The position numbers and the translations under genes are program-made. The notes under the pieces are model-generated. The model worked only from the letters and a program-made list of their open reading frames with translations. It was not told the DNA's origin and did not search any database. DNA of 64,000 bases, taken from Scatosoma sp045594025 (GTDB lineage: Bacteria; Bacillota; Clostridia; Christensenellales; Borkfalkiaceae). Where the stretch lies: positions 1 to 64,000 of the forward strand of contig JAZNXS010000033.1 of assembly GCA_045594025.1 (NCBI GenBank). The letters are read 5' to 3'. Positions 46,101 through 52,839 of the stretch are shown in pieces (the first letter of the stretch is position 1; each line of letters opens with the position of its first letter).

Positions 46101-46219
46101 GGCTTCGTATTTGCGGAAGCCGCAGAAGCTTGAAGACCTGCCGTCATTCCAAGCGTAGTAGCCGCTATCAAGCCACAGCTGAATATACCAAGGAGTGTAT
46201 TTTTGATTTTTCTTTTCAT
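40160..46219 (-). CDS. Giant secreted beta-helix/DUF4838 protein
   Basis: A 2019-residue secreted protein with a signal peptide cleaved near ASAAS. Order: N-terminal domain with a TNTTTLNAAINDADLD start; a BIG2-like Ig domain (about 220-300); three tandem modules of about 330 residues (L1 about 305-640, V about 645-985, L2 about 1040-1370), each with a strand-rich entry, SYAGVIDELSDFP, a YGYYIVTKDLG block and a beta-helix core (GFNGVLDGQGHTL); then a GH67N-like and DUF4838 domain (about 1380-2000) with CYTAHGNTDDY and CTCSAC. I set the start at ATG 46219, after GAGGTG; the GTG at 46231 lies inside that site. It is coupled to the small peptide gene upstream. Probable glycan-binding or glycan-cleaving surface protein; no membrane anchor was seen. 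Confidence 0.85.
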   Translation of the reverse strand: MKRKIKNTLLGIFSCGLIAATTLGMTAGLQASAASANTKPTGTNTTTLNAAINDADLDTFKVYGASTGKSSLLGFRFLTTIEDSDLALIPNNAEFGTLLIPNNMLNGELTVETENALIAKALVNTTTAEELPANGLGYYITLMGETLEAAFPQNLYNTVLAARAYVKYTYTENGNTVTDYAYSDTTIYRSIAYVASCELVEMEKNGEDVSDASSHLNAIVSQTTTDATLELGSSEIEVGDTVTVDLTNATDSVNDYVYNLKSANESVAIINANGEIVAVGAGTTTITATIGAKTISKEITIGEKTPVAFTDGNILYSTNDGAIFMPDGLLDTDEETITSAVGTTDGVDYFNKGKWSALALTSDEIKGNLIRTTDLTVTTSEGDLYTVSAKSYAGVIDELSDFPVFFNNTAVPSEYDATTYPAVAPNTYGYYIVTKNLGSATDELALTQTEATDYQKTNGFNGVLDGQGNTLRFKLTSGGLVGMVLGNAVIKNIAIIYEDGTYNETTRAGGYGVFGYITNGAPEIRNSYIERTNNLYHQGSVFGLMARPNVKLILHNTAVHANNTSNQSGWYSNMWINETSTNAYLIYARAAATGWTNVTNFTEVTTTNTLTSDLSSFDTNYWKTENSQLNWKGMADMTVSEYEAKYVEKIEDKAYFSTVNSEIILPEGLLSGGETIVDAKDENGVDYYENGVWSTLPLTSDEIKANATKETTLVLETSEGYFYEINVASYAGVINELNDFATFFNNTAVASEFDAATYPAVAPNVYGYYIVTKDLGTGTEELTLTQTAATDYQKTNGFNGVLDGQGHTLRFKLMSGGLVGLVLGNATIQNLAVIYEDASFISQAEGGGYGAFGYITNGAPVINNCYIERTNNVASRSSVFGIMARPNGKLILQNTVVNGYFVPNDCTWWSNTVISASSKNAYLIHGRANAASLGMAANFTKVYTDAIENGSKEVLLSDIADASGFNDNYWSKENGKLIWKGFETVNVTWVNGNTTTVEPVTKDNYIAIPTLPSNLYWSATEDGSSALGSIIKVSADVTYYAFSLDRTIEENALYSTVNREFFLPDTMGLEMSEIVSIASEDGSIVYYEDGAWTRDFALTAEEIKENETKDTAIKVYDGTINYYVTVASYAGVIDELSDFPAFFNNTAVASEYDPTTYPAVAPNVYGYYIVTKDLGSASDELALTQTEATDYQANNGFNGILDGQGHKLKFKLTSGGLVGMILGNCTIQNIAIVYEDGTYDSTAKTGGYGVFGYMTNGSPTIKNSYIERTNNLYHQGSVFGIMCRPNAKLILQNTAVHGNNTSNTSGWYSNMWISAASTNAYLIYARAAATGWPNVTNFTGVSTSNTFDDLSAFDTNYWNTSSGLSWKGMTGDAVSSVTTVELTPKNLVENGGTEYAIVLPTNADATLTLAKEELVKLFAEATGATLTVANDGAYDTYGTYISIGNTQAFAKSGVEMGEMNSQGYHLERVDNMIYINGESSLGCLYGVYGLLNELFGFEQFSEDTYALNKLSTVECLELKKTESPDIEMRMPSNGALINNETYANRMGMAMNENELFFQVGDYVNNANESANTGWRVWHNALEILPYSYWTGQGKTNWFSDNKVNGSVNQLCYTAHGNTDDYNAMVAQIVNVMSITLTSSQITSRPDAIYLTLTSEDGSGVCTCSACTAAKAQYGSDAGAVIKLCNDVRAGIEVWMNENPTYKRDNLKLLFYAYNDYIDAPTAGTIEMREDVGVVYAISDYVNYYFDINDQDDETDKPFVAQFDAWAELTAASGSDLCVWTYTKNFSMYMLRADVYGVDEFFNENAYQYFANAGVDLWFNQGATNGTTTLSAFEKLNGYIDAQMMWDSTQSVATLTDKWFAAMYGAGAEFMRDLYEDQNLKGRDVYGTEKLGIPSVAMDKSDAKDVLTSSVFNTWFGYIDSAKSAVNADTSLTDAEKAKMIAHINEEWISVKFLYIYLYYSSFLDGLDGVTIVVDTAKAEFREVLGYDSSTGTYAKDVILLEKAGCTLVEWIESDFEESV
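42110..42840 (-). repeat. Beta-helix module, type L, copy 3
   Basis: Encodes the LYHQGSVFG / NNTSNTSGWYSNMWI version of the module. More diverged than the two other L copies. Confidence 0.75.
43270..44030 (-). repeat. Beta-helix module, type V, copy 2
   Basis: Encodes NNVASRSSVFG, VPNDCTWW and GRANAASLGMAANFTKVYTD. Closely matches the V copy at 47890-48700. Confidence 0.8.
44310..45050 (-). repeat. Beta-helix module, type L, copy 2
   Basis: Nucleotide sequence nearly the same as 46470-47210 over about 740 bases, with scattered single changes. Confidence 0.85.
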
Positions 46220-46227
46220 CTTACACC

Positions 46228-46362
46228 TCACTGCACCCAGCCACCAGGAATCGGATATTTCGTTTCTTCGCCTTCTACTTCCCCCGATCCCGACATCGTT
46301 ATTACGTCTGTATTTTCAAATATATAGATTTCAAGTTCTATTGTTTCATATTGATGTTTCAT
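46228..46362 (-). CDS. Small acidic protein, 44 residues, FxxxDVITxSG type
   Basis: A 44-residue gene between the two giant surface-protein genes. It starts with ATG 46362 behind AAAAGGT, reads MKHQYETIELEIYIFENTDV, then ITMSGSGEVEGEETKYPIPG and GWVQ, and stops at TGA 46228. The stop overlaps the GAGGTG ribosome-binding site of the next gene, eight bases before its ATG, so translation is probably coupled. It is strongly acidic, with no signal peptide and no cysteine. The F-E-x-x-D-V-I-T-x-S-G core is one I have seen in many short hypothetical proteins of gut bacteria, whose function is not known. It could be a signalling or modified peptide, or a translation coupler. Confidence 0.7.
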   Translation of the reverse strand: MKHQYETIELEIYIFENTDVITMSGSGEVEGEETKYPIPGGWVQ

Positions 46363-46392
46363 ATTTTACCTTTTACATTGTAAATTCACGCT

Positions 46393-46423
46393 TTGGCTAT
46401 TCGCGCGAAACGCGAATAGCCAA
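46393..46423 (-). other. Strong hairpin upstream of the small acidic gene
   Basis: Thirteen-base arms TTGGCTATTCGCG / CGCGAATAGCCAA with a five-base loop, between the 1302-residue gene and the small acidic gene. No T-run on the minus strand, so a processing or protecting element is likelier than a terminator. Confidence 0.65.
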
Positions 46424-46441
46424 CGTGTCATTTCTGCTTAA

Positions 46442-49400
46442 TTACGAAACTTTTACCACAGAAGAGAATGCCATATCCGCCATGCCTATCCAGTTCAGCT
46501 GGCTATTTTCCGTTTTCCAGTAATTCGTATCGAAGGAGCTCAAATCGCTAGTCAAAGTGTTGGTGGTGGTAACTTCCGTAAAGTTCGTTACGTTCGTCCA
46601 ACCCGTTGCATTCGAACGTGCATAAATCAGGTATGCGTTCGTCGAAGTTTCGTTGATCCACATGTTGGAATACCAACCGCTTTGGTTAGACGTATTATTC
46701 GCATGTACCGCCGTGTTATGCAAAATCAGTTTTGCATTGGGACGAGCCATAATACCGAATACAGAACCTTGGTGATACAAGTTATTCGTTCTTTCAATGT
46801 AGCTGTTGCGGATCTCAGGCGAGCCGTTCGTAATGAAGCCGAATACGCCGTAACCGCCCTTTTTGGTCGTGCTGTCGTACGTGCCGTCTTCATAGATGAT
46901 TGCAATATTTTTAATCACTGCGTTACCAAGCACCATGCCGACCAAGCCGCCGCTTGTCAGTTTAAATCTCAACGTATTGCCTTGACCGTCCAAAACGCCG
47001 TTGAAGCCGTTCGTCTTTTGATAGTCGGTATCTGCGCATTGCGTCATTGCTAATTCATCCGTTGCGCTGCCCAAATCTTTCGTTACGATATAGTAGCCGT
47101 ATACGTTGGGCGCAACTGCGGGATAGGTAGCTGCGTCAAATTCGCTGGGACCTGCCGTATTGTTAAAGAATACGGGGAAGTCGGAAAGTTCATCGATAAC
47201 GCCTGCATAAGATTTTACCTTTGCAAGATACAAATCCGTACCTTTTGCAATGGAAATTTCAAACATGCCGATTTCATTTGCCTTTCTCTGTTCGTCCGTA
47301 ATTGCAAACGTGTTTACCCATGCGCCGTTTTCATAGTAAACGGTTTCGCCGTCACGGCTTTCAATCGTCACCGTTTCGTCCAAGGTAAGCGTCAATTCTT
47401 CGGGAAGGAACAAATTGCGATCGTCCGTGGAGTAGAGAATGGGCTCTAAAACCGTCGTCAACGTGATCTTCGCCGTCGATTCAAATACCGCATAGTATAC
47501 GATACCGTCTTCCGTTACAGCGCCAAGTTCTACAATTTCACCGTCTTCGCTCAAAGACCAACCCTTGAATTCGTAGGTGTAGAAGTCGTCTTCTTCCTTA
47601 ACGGGAGCTTCGTGTTCTGCCACTGCATTATATTCATAATCCGTCGTCGTTTCTACGCCGTCAATGCTCCACGTTACCGTGTAATAACGGGTAGCCTGCT
47701 TTTTAACCATATAATAGGTTACGTCTTCTTTTACTTGGAATCTATCGCCAAAGGAAACCTGTTCACCGTCTTCGCTGGTTGCCCAGTAATAATTTACGAT
47801 TTCCGTTTCCGAAGTCGTATCTTGAGGCAAGCTCTGCGTGTACATAATCCAACCGTCTTTCGTTACCGTTTCTACGGTCGTTTCGTCACCCTTTACCCAG
47901 GTAACGTTAACCGTTTCCAAGCCCTTCCAGATCAACTTGCCGTTTTCTTTGCTCCAATAGTTGTCGTCAAAGCCGCTTGCATCTTCAATATCACTAAGAA
48001 GTACTTCTCTCGAACCGTTTTCGATTGCGTCCGTATATACCTTCGTGAAGTTCGCTGCCATGGATTGACTTGCTGCGTTTGCTCTGCCGTGGATTACGTA
48101 GGCATTCGTAGAAGTGGGACAAATAACCGTATTCTTCCACCACGTACAATCGTTGGGTACCATATAACCGTATACAACCGTGTTATGTAAAATCAGCTTG
48201 CCGTTAGGACGAGCCATAATACCGAATACGGAAGAACGGGAAGCTACGTTGTTCGTTCTTTCAATATAAGAGTTTCTGATTTCAGGCGAACCGTTCGTAA
48301 TATAACCGAATGCGCCGTAACCGCCGCCTTCGCTTTGCGAAATGAAGCTTGCGTCTTCATAGATAACTGCGATATTCTTAATCACTGCGTTACCAAGCAC
48401 CATGCCGACCAAGCTGCCCTTCATGAGCTTGAACTTCAAGGTATGGCCCTGACCGTCCAAAACGCCGTTGAAGCCGTTCGTCTTTTGATAGTTGGTTAAT
48501 TCCGTTTGCGTCAACGTCAATTCATCAGAATAAATAAACGTGTTGGTCTCCTTGTCAAACGTGGAAGAACCAAGGTCCTTCGTTACGATATAATAGCCGT
48601 ATATATCGGGAGCAACCATAGGGAACTCTGCCGCATTGTCCGCTTCATTAGCAACTGCCGTATTGTTGAAGAATACGGGGAAGTCGGAAAGTTCGTCGAT
48701 GATACCTGCATACACAAGCATATCTACAGAATATCTGTTGCCATCGGAGAAACGTACTTCAAGCGTACGCATACCGACCAAATTGCCCTTCAATTCTTCT
48801 TCCGTCAAAGTAATCGCTTCATGAATCCATGCGCCGTTTTCATAAGCCGTTACGTCTTCTACGCCCTCTGCCTTTATCGTTGCCGTCGTAATGCTAACGC
48901 CTTCTGCAAGCAAACCTTCGGGCAAGAAGATTTCTTCCGAGTTTGCCGAATAGGTAATCTTACCGTCAATGAACTTAGGCGCTTCAAATACTTGGTCAAC
49001 GACAAACGTTGCGTAGTAGGTTGCTTCGCCGCTTACTTCGGGTAATATTTCTACCTTTTCGCCGCCTTCACTCAAAGCCCAACCGTCAAATTTATAAGAG
49101 CATTCTGACGAATCTGCTTTTTCGGGCGTGCCTTCGTAAGTGGGTACGCTGCCGTAGCCGCATTGAGAGGTTTCCTCTACGCCTTCGATTACCCAAGTAA
49201 TCGTATATTTGCGCGCAGTTTCCTCAAATACTGCATAATAGGTTGTATCTGCCGTTACTAAGGGCAAGGACGTCAACTTGTCGCCGCCTACGCTCGATGC
49301 CCAGCCTGCAAATACGTATTCCACTTCCGTCGTCATTTCCTTGCTCGGCGTTACGCCCGTATAAATGGGGGTTGCCTCATATTCCACGTCAACGTCCGTT

Positions 49401-50350
49401 TTCAATACGGTATCACCGTTCTTCCAAGTAACCGTAAACTTTGTTTGCTTGGTCACTTTGTCGAAAATAGCATAATACGTTACGTTGCCGGTAACGGTGG
49501 GTAATTCCGCCAAAACGTCTCCGCTAAGCGTAGTTGCCCAACCCTTGAAAGTATAGCTGGTATCGCCAACCGTAGGCTTCGTAGGCGTTACGTCTTGATA
49601 TTCGGGCGTTTCGCCGTATTTTACCGTTACATTCGTCGTTTTGCCGTCGATATCCCACGTTACGGTATATTCGCGCAATGTTTCCGCAAATACAGCGTAA
49701 AACGTCTTATCGCCATCAACGGTAATGGTAGAAATATCCACAACGCTGCCGCCGTCCTGTAAAGACCAACCGCTAAACGTATAGGAATACTGTTCCGTCG
49801 AAGCCTTGGAAGGAAGCGCGCCGTTATAAGCGACAACCGAACCTTCTTCCATCTCCACCGATTTTAATTGCGTTTCACCGTTTTTGAATATAACGGTGTG
49901 TTTTTCTACTTCCACTTTCGTTACCTTAATTTCACAGGTAGCGCTAACCGTATCATTTTTTGCCGTTACGGTTGCCGTGCCCTCACCAACTGCAAGTACT
50001 ACGCCGTCCTTTACCGTAACAACCGCTTCGTCAGAACTCGACCAAACGATTTCCGCGTCCTCAGGCGTTACCGTTGCTTTCAAGGTAAAGCTTTCGCCGA
50101 CAACAAGCGCTTTGGACGTCGCGTCAAGCGAAATGGTTTTTTCCACCTCTACTTCTTCTTTACCGCCTAAACCGATTTGATCTAACACGGACTCGCCAAA
50201 TTCGGTAACCTTATCCAATACGCTTTCCGCGCCAGGAATCTGCTGAAGCACATTTTCGACTCCGGACAAGTCACATCCGGTAAACCCGAAAACGGGCACC
50301 GCAAAAAGAGATAAAATACTCAAAACGCTTGTAAACAATCTTTTTTTCAT
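46442..50350 (-). CDS. Giant surface lipoprotein with InlB-type repeats and beta-helix modules
   Basis: A 1302-residue lipoprotein (signal ending VFGFTGC, Cys26). Order: a coiled-coil-like linker (about 30-60), a BIG2-like Ig domain (about 70-140; KALVVGESFTLKATVTPEDA), four InlB-B/Flg_new repeats of about 70 residues (about 145-450; YTFSGWSLQDGGSVV ... TFYAVF and variants), a type V beta-helix module (about 460-820), a fifth InlB-type repeat (about 885-955) and a type L module (about 965-1300). I place the start at ATG 50350, behind AAGGAGG; the longer frame to 50437 has no ribosome-binding site and would cross the promoter. It is the first gene of the locus and probably binds glycan at the cell surface. 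Confidence 0.87.
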   Translation of the reverse strand: MKKRLFTSVLSILSLFAVPVFGFTGCDLSGVENVLQQIPGAESVLDKVTEFGESVLDQIGLGGKEEVEVEKTISLDATSKALVVGESFTLKATVTPEDAEIVWSSSDEAVVTVKDGVVLAVGEGTATVTAKNDTVSATCEIKVTKVEVEKHTVIFKNGETQLKSVEMEEGSVVAYNGALPSKASTEQYSYTFSGWSLQDGGSVVDISTITVDGDKTFYAVFAETLREYTVTWDIDGKTTNVTVKYGETPEYQDVTPTKPTVGDTSYTFKGWATTLSGDVLAELPTVTGNVTYYAIFDKVTKQTKFTVTWKNGDTVLKTDVDVEYEATPIYTGVTPSKEMTTEVEYVFAGWASSVGGDKLTSLPLVTADTTYYAVFEETARKYTITWVIEGVEETSQCGYGSVPTYEGTPEKADSSECSYKFDGWALSEGGEKVEILPEVSGEATYYATFVVDQVFEAPKFIDGKITYSANSEEIFLPEGLLAEGVSITTATIKAEGVEDVTAYENGAWIHEAITLTEEELKGNLVGMRTLEVRFSDGNRYSVDMLVYAGIIDELSDFPVFFNNTAVANEADNAAEFPMVAPDIYGYYIVTKDLGSSTFDKETNTFIYSDELTLTQTELTNYQKTNGFNGVLDGQGHTLKFKLMKGSLVGMVLGNAVIKNIAVIYEDASFISQSEGGGYGAFGYITNGSPEIRNSYIERTNNVASRSSVFGIMARPNGKLILHNTVVYGYMVPNDCTWWKNTVICPTSTNAYVIHGRANAASQSMAANFTKVYTDAIENGSREVLLSDIEDASGFDDNYWSKENGKLIWKGLETVNVTWVKGDETTVETVTKDGWIMYTQSLPQDTTSETEIVNYYWATSEDGEQVSFGDRFQVKEDVTYYMVKKQATRYYTVTWSIDGVETTTDYEYNAVAEHEAPVKEEDDFYTYEFKGWSLSEDGEIVELGAVTEDGIVYYAVFESTAKITLTTVLEPILYSTDDRNLFLPEELTLTLDETVTIESRDGETVYYENGAWVNTFAITDEQRKANEIGMFEISIAKGTDLYLAKVKSYAGVIDELSDFPVFFNNTAGPSEFDAATYPAVAPNVYGYYIVTKDLGSATDELAMTQCADTDYQKTNGFNGVLDGQGNTLRFKLTSGGLVGMVLGNAVIKNIAIIYEDGTYDSTTKKGGYGVFGFITNGSPEIRNSYIERTNNLYHQGSVFGIMARPNAKLILHNTAVHANNTSNQSGWYSNMWINETSTNAYLIYARSNATGWTNVTNFTEVTTTNTLTSDLSSFDTNYWKTENSQLNWIGMADMAFSSVVKVS
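46470..47210 (-). repeat. Beta-helix module, type L, copy 1
   Basis: Near-identical partner of 44310-45050 in the neighbouring gene. Encodes NNTSNQSGWYSNMWINETST. Confidence 0.85.
47890..48720 (-). repeat. Beta-helix module, type V, copy 1
   Basis: Partner of 43270-44030. Encodes VPNDCTWWKNTVI and AIENGSREVLLSDIEDASGF. It carries an insertion (FDKETNTFIYSDE) not found in the other copies. Confidence 0.8.
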
Positions 50351-50425
50351 CTTTTTTCCTCCTTGAAATTTGTTTACTTGCTCTATTATCGGTTGTGCAT
50401 CCAACGTTTTACCGTCCATGCAACA

Positions 50426-50454
50426 ACTATAATCCAATTTGTATTTGAAATCAA
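50426..50454 (-). promoter_or_regulatory. Promoter of the large glycan locus
   Basis: TTGATT (50449-50454), 17 bases, TATAGT (50426-50431) on the minus strand. The start of transcription would be near 50419, giving a leader of about 70 bases. Confidence 0.65.
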
Positions 50455-50460
50455 TGCCAA

Positions 50461-50490
50461 AATGAAACTTTCATTCTGGAAATGATTTCC
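50461..50490. promoter_or_regulatory. Two adjacent palindromes upstream of the locus promoter
   Basis: AATGAAA-C-TTTCATT (50461-50475) and GGAAAT-G-ATTTCC (50478-50490), centres 16 bases apart, begin six bases upstream of the -35 box. The position fits an activator site. Which regulator binds is unknown. Confidence 0.5.
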
Positions 50491-50507
50491 TTACTTTCAT
50501 AGCGAGG

Positions 50508-51800
50508 TTAAATTTTCACGATTTTTCCGCTATGCTTTGATTCCATCGCCTTAAATACAGCTCTATGACTGATTACCGAATCTTCAAGCGTCGCACAAGA
50601 AACAGACGGCGCATGACCGTTCAAATAATCTAAGAAATCATATACCAATTTCGCATCGCCGCCGCCGTGTCCGCCAGATGCCCCGATCATATCGCCTGTC
50701 ACGTTCAAATCGTATACCGTTTCGGTATAGCCGATGGACGACGTGGACGGAGACATTTTTCTTACAACGTAGCGAGAATCGTCAAACGTGCCTTTGATTT
50801 CGCCAAGCGTACCGATAATGTGAATATTACGCTCCGGCTTTGCACATCCGCCAACCATGCTGAACGTACCGGTTGCACCGTTGGCAAAATTGAATACAAC
50901 AGCTTGGTGATCCACGTTACCGTCTCTTTCAAAATCCCATACGCATCTTCCGTAACGGTTATCCGTCTTCAAAGACTGCGCTTGCTGTTCCTCCGTTAGA
51001 TTCTTATTCGCTTCTAAGCACTTCCAAACGTACTGGCCCCATCTGGGATATGCAAGATAGTTGGATTTCGACGAGAAAATGCACTCTTCTACGTACGGGC
51101 AGTCCTGCATACAACGGCTGCCTGCGCCTTCGGGTTTTCTCTCTTTCCCAAATTGGAAATCCGAACCGAAGCTTACAACCTGCACAGGCTCGGTTTCTTT
51201 CATCATCCAAAGCATGATATCTACGTCGTGACAGGACTTTGCCAAAAGCATGGGCGCAAAACAAATTTTTTCCGAACTCCACTTCCCACGTACGTACGAC
51301 GCCGCCATGTGATGATAGCTGACGTGTTCACACGTTTCGATGGAAATAATTTTGCCGATTTCCCCACTGAGCACGTGATTCTTAATAGAACGATAGAAAT
51401 CCGTGTAACGTAATACATGTCCAATGACTACTTTGCTTCCGTGCTTTCTTGCCACTTCTACAAGCTCGTTCATTTCCTGCTCGTTTACAGCGAAAGGCTT
51501 TTCCAACAGCAAATCGTAGCCCTTTTCCAAAACAGGGATCGACGTGGGTACGTGTAAATGGTCCATCGTTCCGTTAATGACTGCATCGGCAAATTTGTCT
51601 CTCTTTACAAATTCCGAAACGTCATCAAAACAATTTTCTAATGAAACGTTGTAACGTTCGCGCATCAATTCTCTGCGTACAGGATCCGGATCTACGATGC
51701 CTACAACCTTCATTTTTTCCGGATATTCCAAAGAAACAGAAGCATATACATTTGCTCGATTTCCCGCGCCAACTAACACAACGGTAATAATCTTTTCCAT
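50508..51800 (-). CDS. Gfo/Idh/MocA-family oxidoreductase
   Basis: A 430-residue NAD(P)-dependent sugar dehydrogenase-like protein. The N-terminal Rossmann motif VVLVGAGNRANVYA is followed by IVDPDPVRR, LLEKPFAVNEQEM (with the EKP lysine) and GHVLRYTDFYRSIK. The C-terminal half has a CMQDCPYVEEC cysteine cluster found in one subgroup of the family, and GHGGGDAKLVYDFL with a conserved His/Asp. It probably oxidises a sugar or sugar acid, or acts as a redox glycosidase. I place the start at ATG 51800, since AAGGAG precedes it and the longer frame would read through that site. It is divergent from the AraC-type gene and upstream of the large locus. Confidence 0.9.
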   Translation of the reverse strand: MEKIITVVLVGAGNRANVYASVSLEYPEKMKVVGIVDPDPVRRELMRERYNVSLENCFDDVSEFVKRDKFADAVINGTMDHLHVPTSIPVLEKGYDLLLEKPFAVNEQEMNELVEVARKHGSKVVIGHVLRYTDFYRSIKNHVLSGEIGKIISIETCEHVSYHHMAASYVRGKWSSEKICFAPMLLAKSCHDVDIMLWMMKETEPVQVVSFGSDFQFGKERKPEGAGSRCMQDCPYVEECIFSSKSNYLAYPRWGQYVWKCLEANKNLTEEQQAQSLKTDNRYGRCVWDFERDGNVDHQAVVFNFANGATGTFSMVGGCAKPERNIHIIGTLGEIKGTFDDSRYVVRKMSPSTSSIGYTETVYDLNVTGDMIGASGGHGGGDAKLVYDFLDYLNGHAPSVSCATLEDSVISHRAVFKAMESKHSGKIVKI

Positions 51801-51817
51801 TTTTTTTAATTTTCTCC

Positions 51818-51846
51818 TTGACATTTTCACAATTTTATTATATCAT
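51818..51846 (+). promoter_or_regulatory. Promoter of the AraC-type regulator gene
   Basis: TTGACA (51818-51823), 17 bases, TATCAT (51841-51846). It overlaps the 5' end of the divergent oxidoreductase transcript. That gene has a good -10 (TATAAT on the minus strand near 51837-51842) but no recognisable -35, which suggests it needs an activator. Confidence 0.65.
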
Positions 51847-51909
51847 GGTAATAATTCAAATGGTAGCACAAAACTGCTCTGTTTTTGTAAATTTAATAAG
51901 GAGGCCCAA

Positions 51910-52734
51910 ATGGATACATTTTACGAATACGAACCGTTATTTTTGAAAAAAAGCCCCATCTACATCAAGAAGTTCATACATCATAACTCCTGTGGACGTA
52001 TACATTGGCACGAAGCGATCGAGCTGCTTTATTTTACGCAAGGAAAAGCTATTACCGCATGCAATTTACAAGAATACGAAGTAAAGAAAGGAAGCATTGT
52101 TCTTCTCAACGGCAACGAATTGCATACGGGCATCATTTCTCAGTTCAATTCCATATTCTACTGTATTCAATTCGATCCGATTTTTTTCCATAATTTAATC
52201 GGCGATAAATATGTTCTTTTTCAAAATATTATTGAGGACGAAGACTGCACAAAACTGCTTGATAAGCTTATTGCAGCTTACACAGAATCGAATGAATTAA
52301 CGCGGATTTTAGAAACGAAAAAAATCGCTTATGAGTTCTTTATTTTATTGACAGAACGCTATGTAAAAAACGTTTCCGGCGAGGAAGAATATAAAAAACA
52401 ATTCAAAAAATTAGACACTTTTCACCATATTATCAATTACCTCGACCAGCACTATAAGGAAGATTTAATCATCGCAGAGCTTGCCTCGCATTTTAATATG
52501 AGCGCGTCGTATTTCGCGCACTTTTTCAAGCAATACGCCCAAAAAAGCGTCATCGAGTATGTGAATGAAACCCGTATTCTGCACGCGAAAAACCTTTTGG
52601 AAAAAGAAGAGGTTCCCATCAGTGAAATCGCCCTTCGCGTCGGTTTTTCCGATATTAACTATTTCAGTAGAAAGTTTAAGGCGATTACAGGCATCACGCC
52701 GACTGAATACAAAAAAAACTTGCAAACACGCTAA
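51910..52734 (+). CDS. AraC-family transcriptional regulator
   Basis: A 274-residue regulator. The N-terminal cupin sensor contains HHNSCGRIHWHEAIELLYF and GSIVLLNGNELHTG. The C-terminal double helix-turn-helix (about 170-274) contains LIIAELASHFNMSASYFAHF and ISEIALRVGFSDINYFSRKF, then GITPTEYKK. The start is ATG 51910, with AAGGAGG six bases upstream; the frame is open further up but has no ribosome-binding site there. It is divergent from the oxidoreductase gene and is a likely sugar-responsive activator of that gene, possibly also of the large glycan locus and of the GH2/esterase operon. Confidence 0.92.
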   Translation: MDTFYEYEPLFLKKSPIYIKKFIHHNSCGRIHWHEAIELLYFTQGKAITACNLQEYEVKKGSIVLLNGNELHTGIISQFNSIFYCIQFDPIFFHNLIGDKYVLFQNIIEDEDCTKLLDKLIAAYTESNELTRILETKKIAYEFFILLTERYVKNVSGEEEYKKQFKKLDTFHHIINYLDQHYKEDLIIAELASHFNMSASYFAHFFKQYAQKSVIEYVNETRILHAKNLLEKEEVPISEIALRVGFSDINYFSRKFKAITGITPTEYKKNLQTR

Positions 52735-52787
52735 AAAATAGTAGCGTCATGCTATCATTCATCACAAATCCGTTTATCGGCTTAGAT

Positions 52788-52832
52788 AAAAAAATACTGC
52801 AGAAAACTTGTGTTTTTCTGCAGTATTTTTTT
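52788..52832. terminator. Bidirectional terminator after the AraC-type gene
   Basis: A-rich and T-rich runs flank the stem ATACTGCAGAAAA / TTTTCTGCAGTAT. It serves the AraC-type gene on the plus strand and the esterase operon on the minus strand. Confidence 0.9.
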
Positions 52833-52839
52833 GTGAGTA

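Noticed and set aside
42110..48720. Repeated DNA considered as CRISPR or insertion sequences
   Set aside because: The repeats are long coding modules in frame within two surface-protein genes, with no spacers, cas genes, transposase or terminal inverted repeats.
50351..50437. Longer N-terminus for the 1302-residue lipoprotein
   Set aside because: The upstream frame crosses the predicted promoter region and would destroy the lipoprotein signal peptide, which begins at 50350 behind AAGGAGG.
51697..51909. Longer N-terminus for the AraC-type regulator
   Set aside because: AAGGAGG lies before ATG 51910, family homology starts there, and the upstream frame lies within the divergent gene and promoter.
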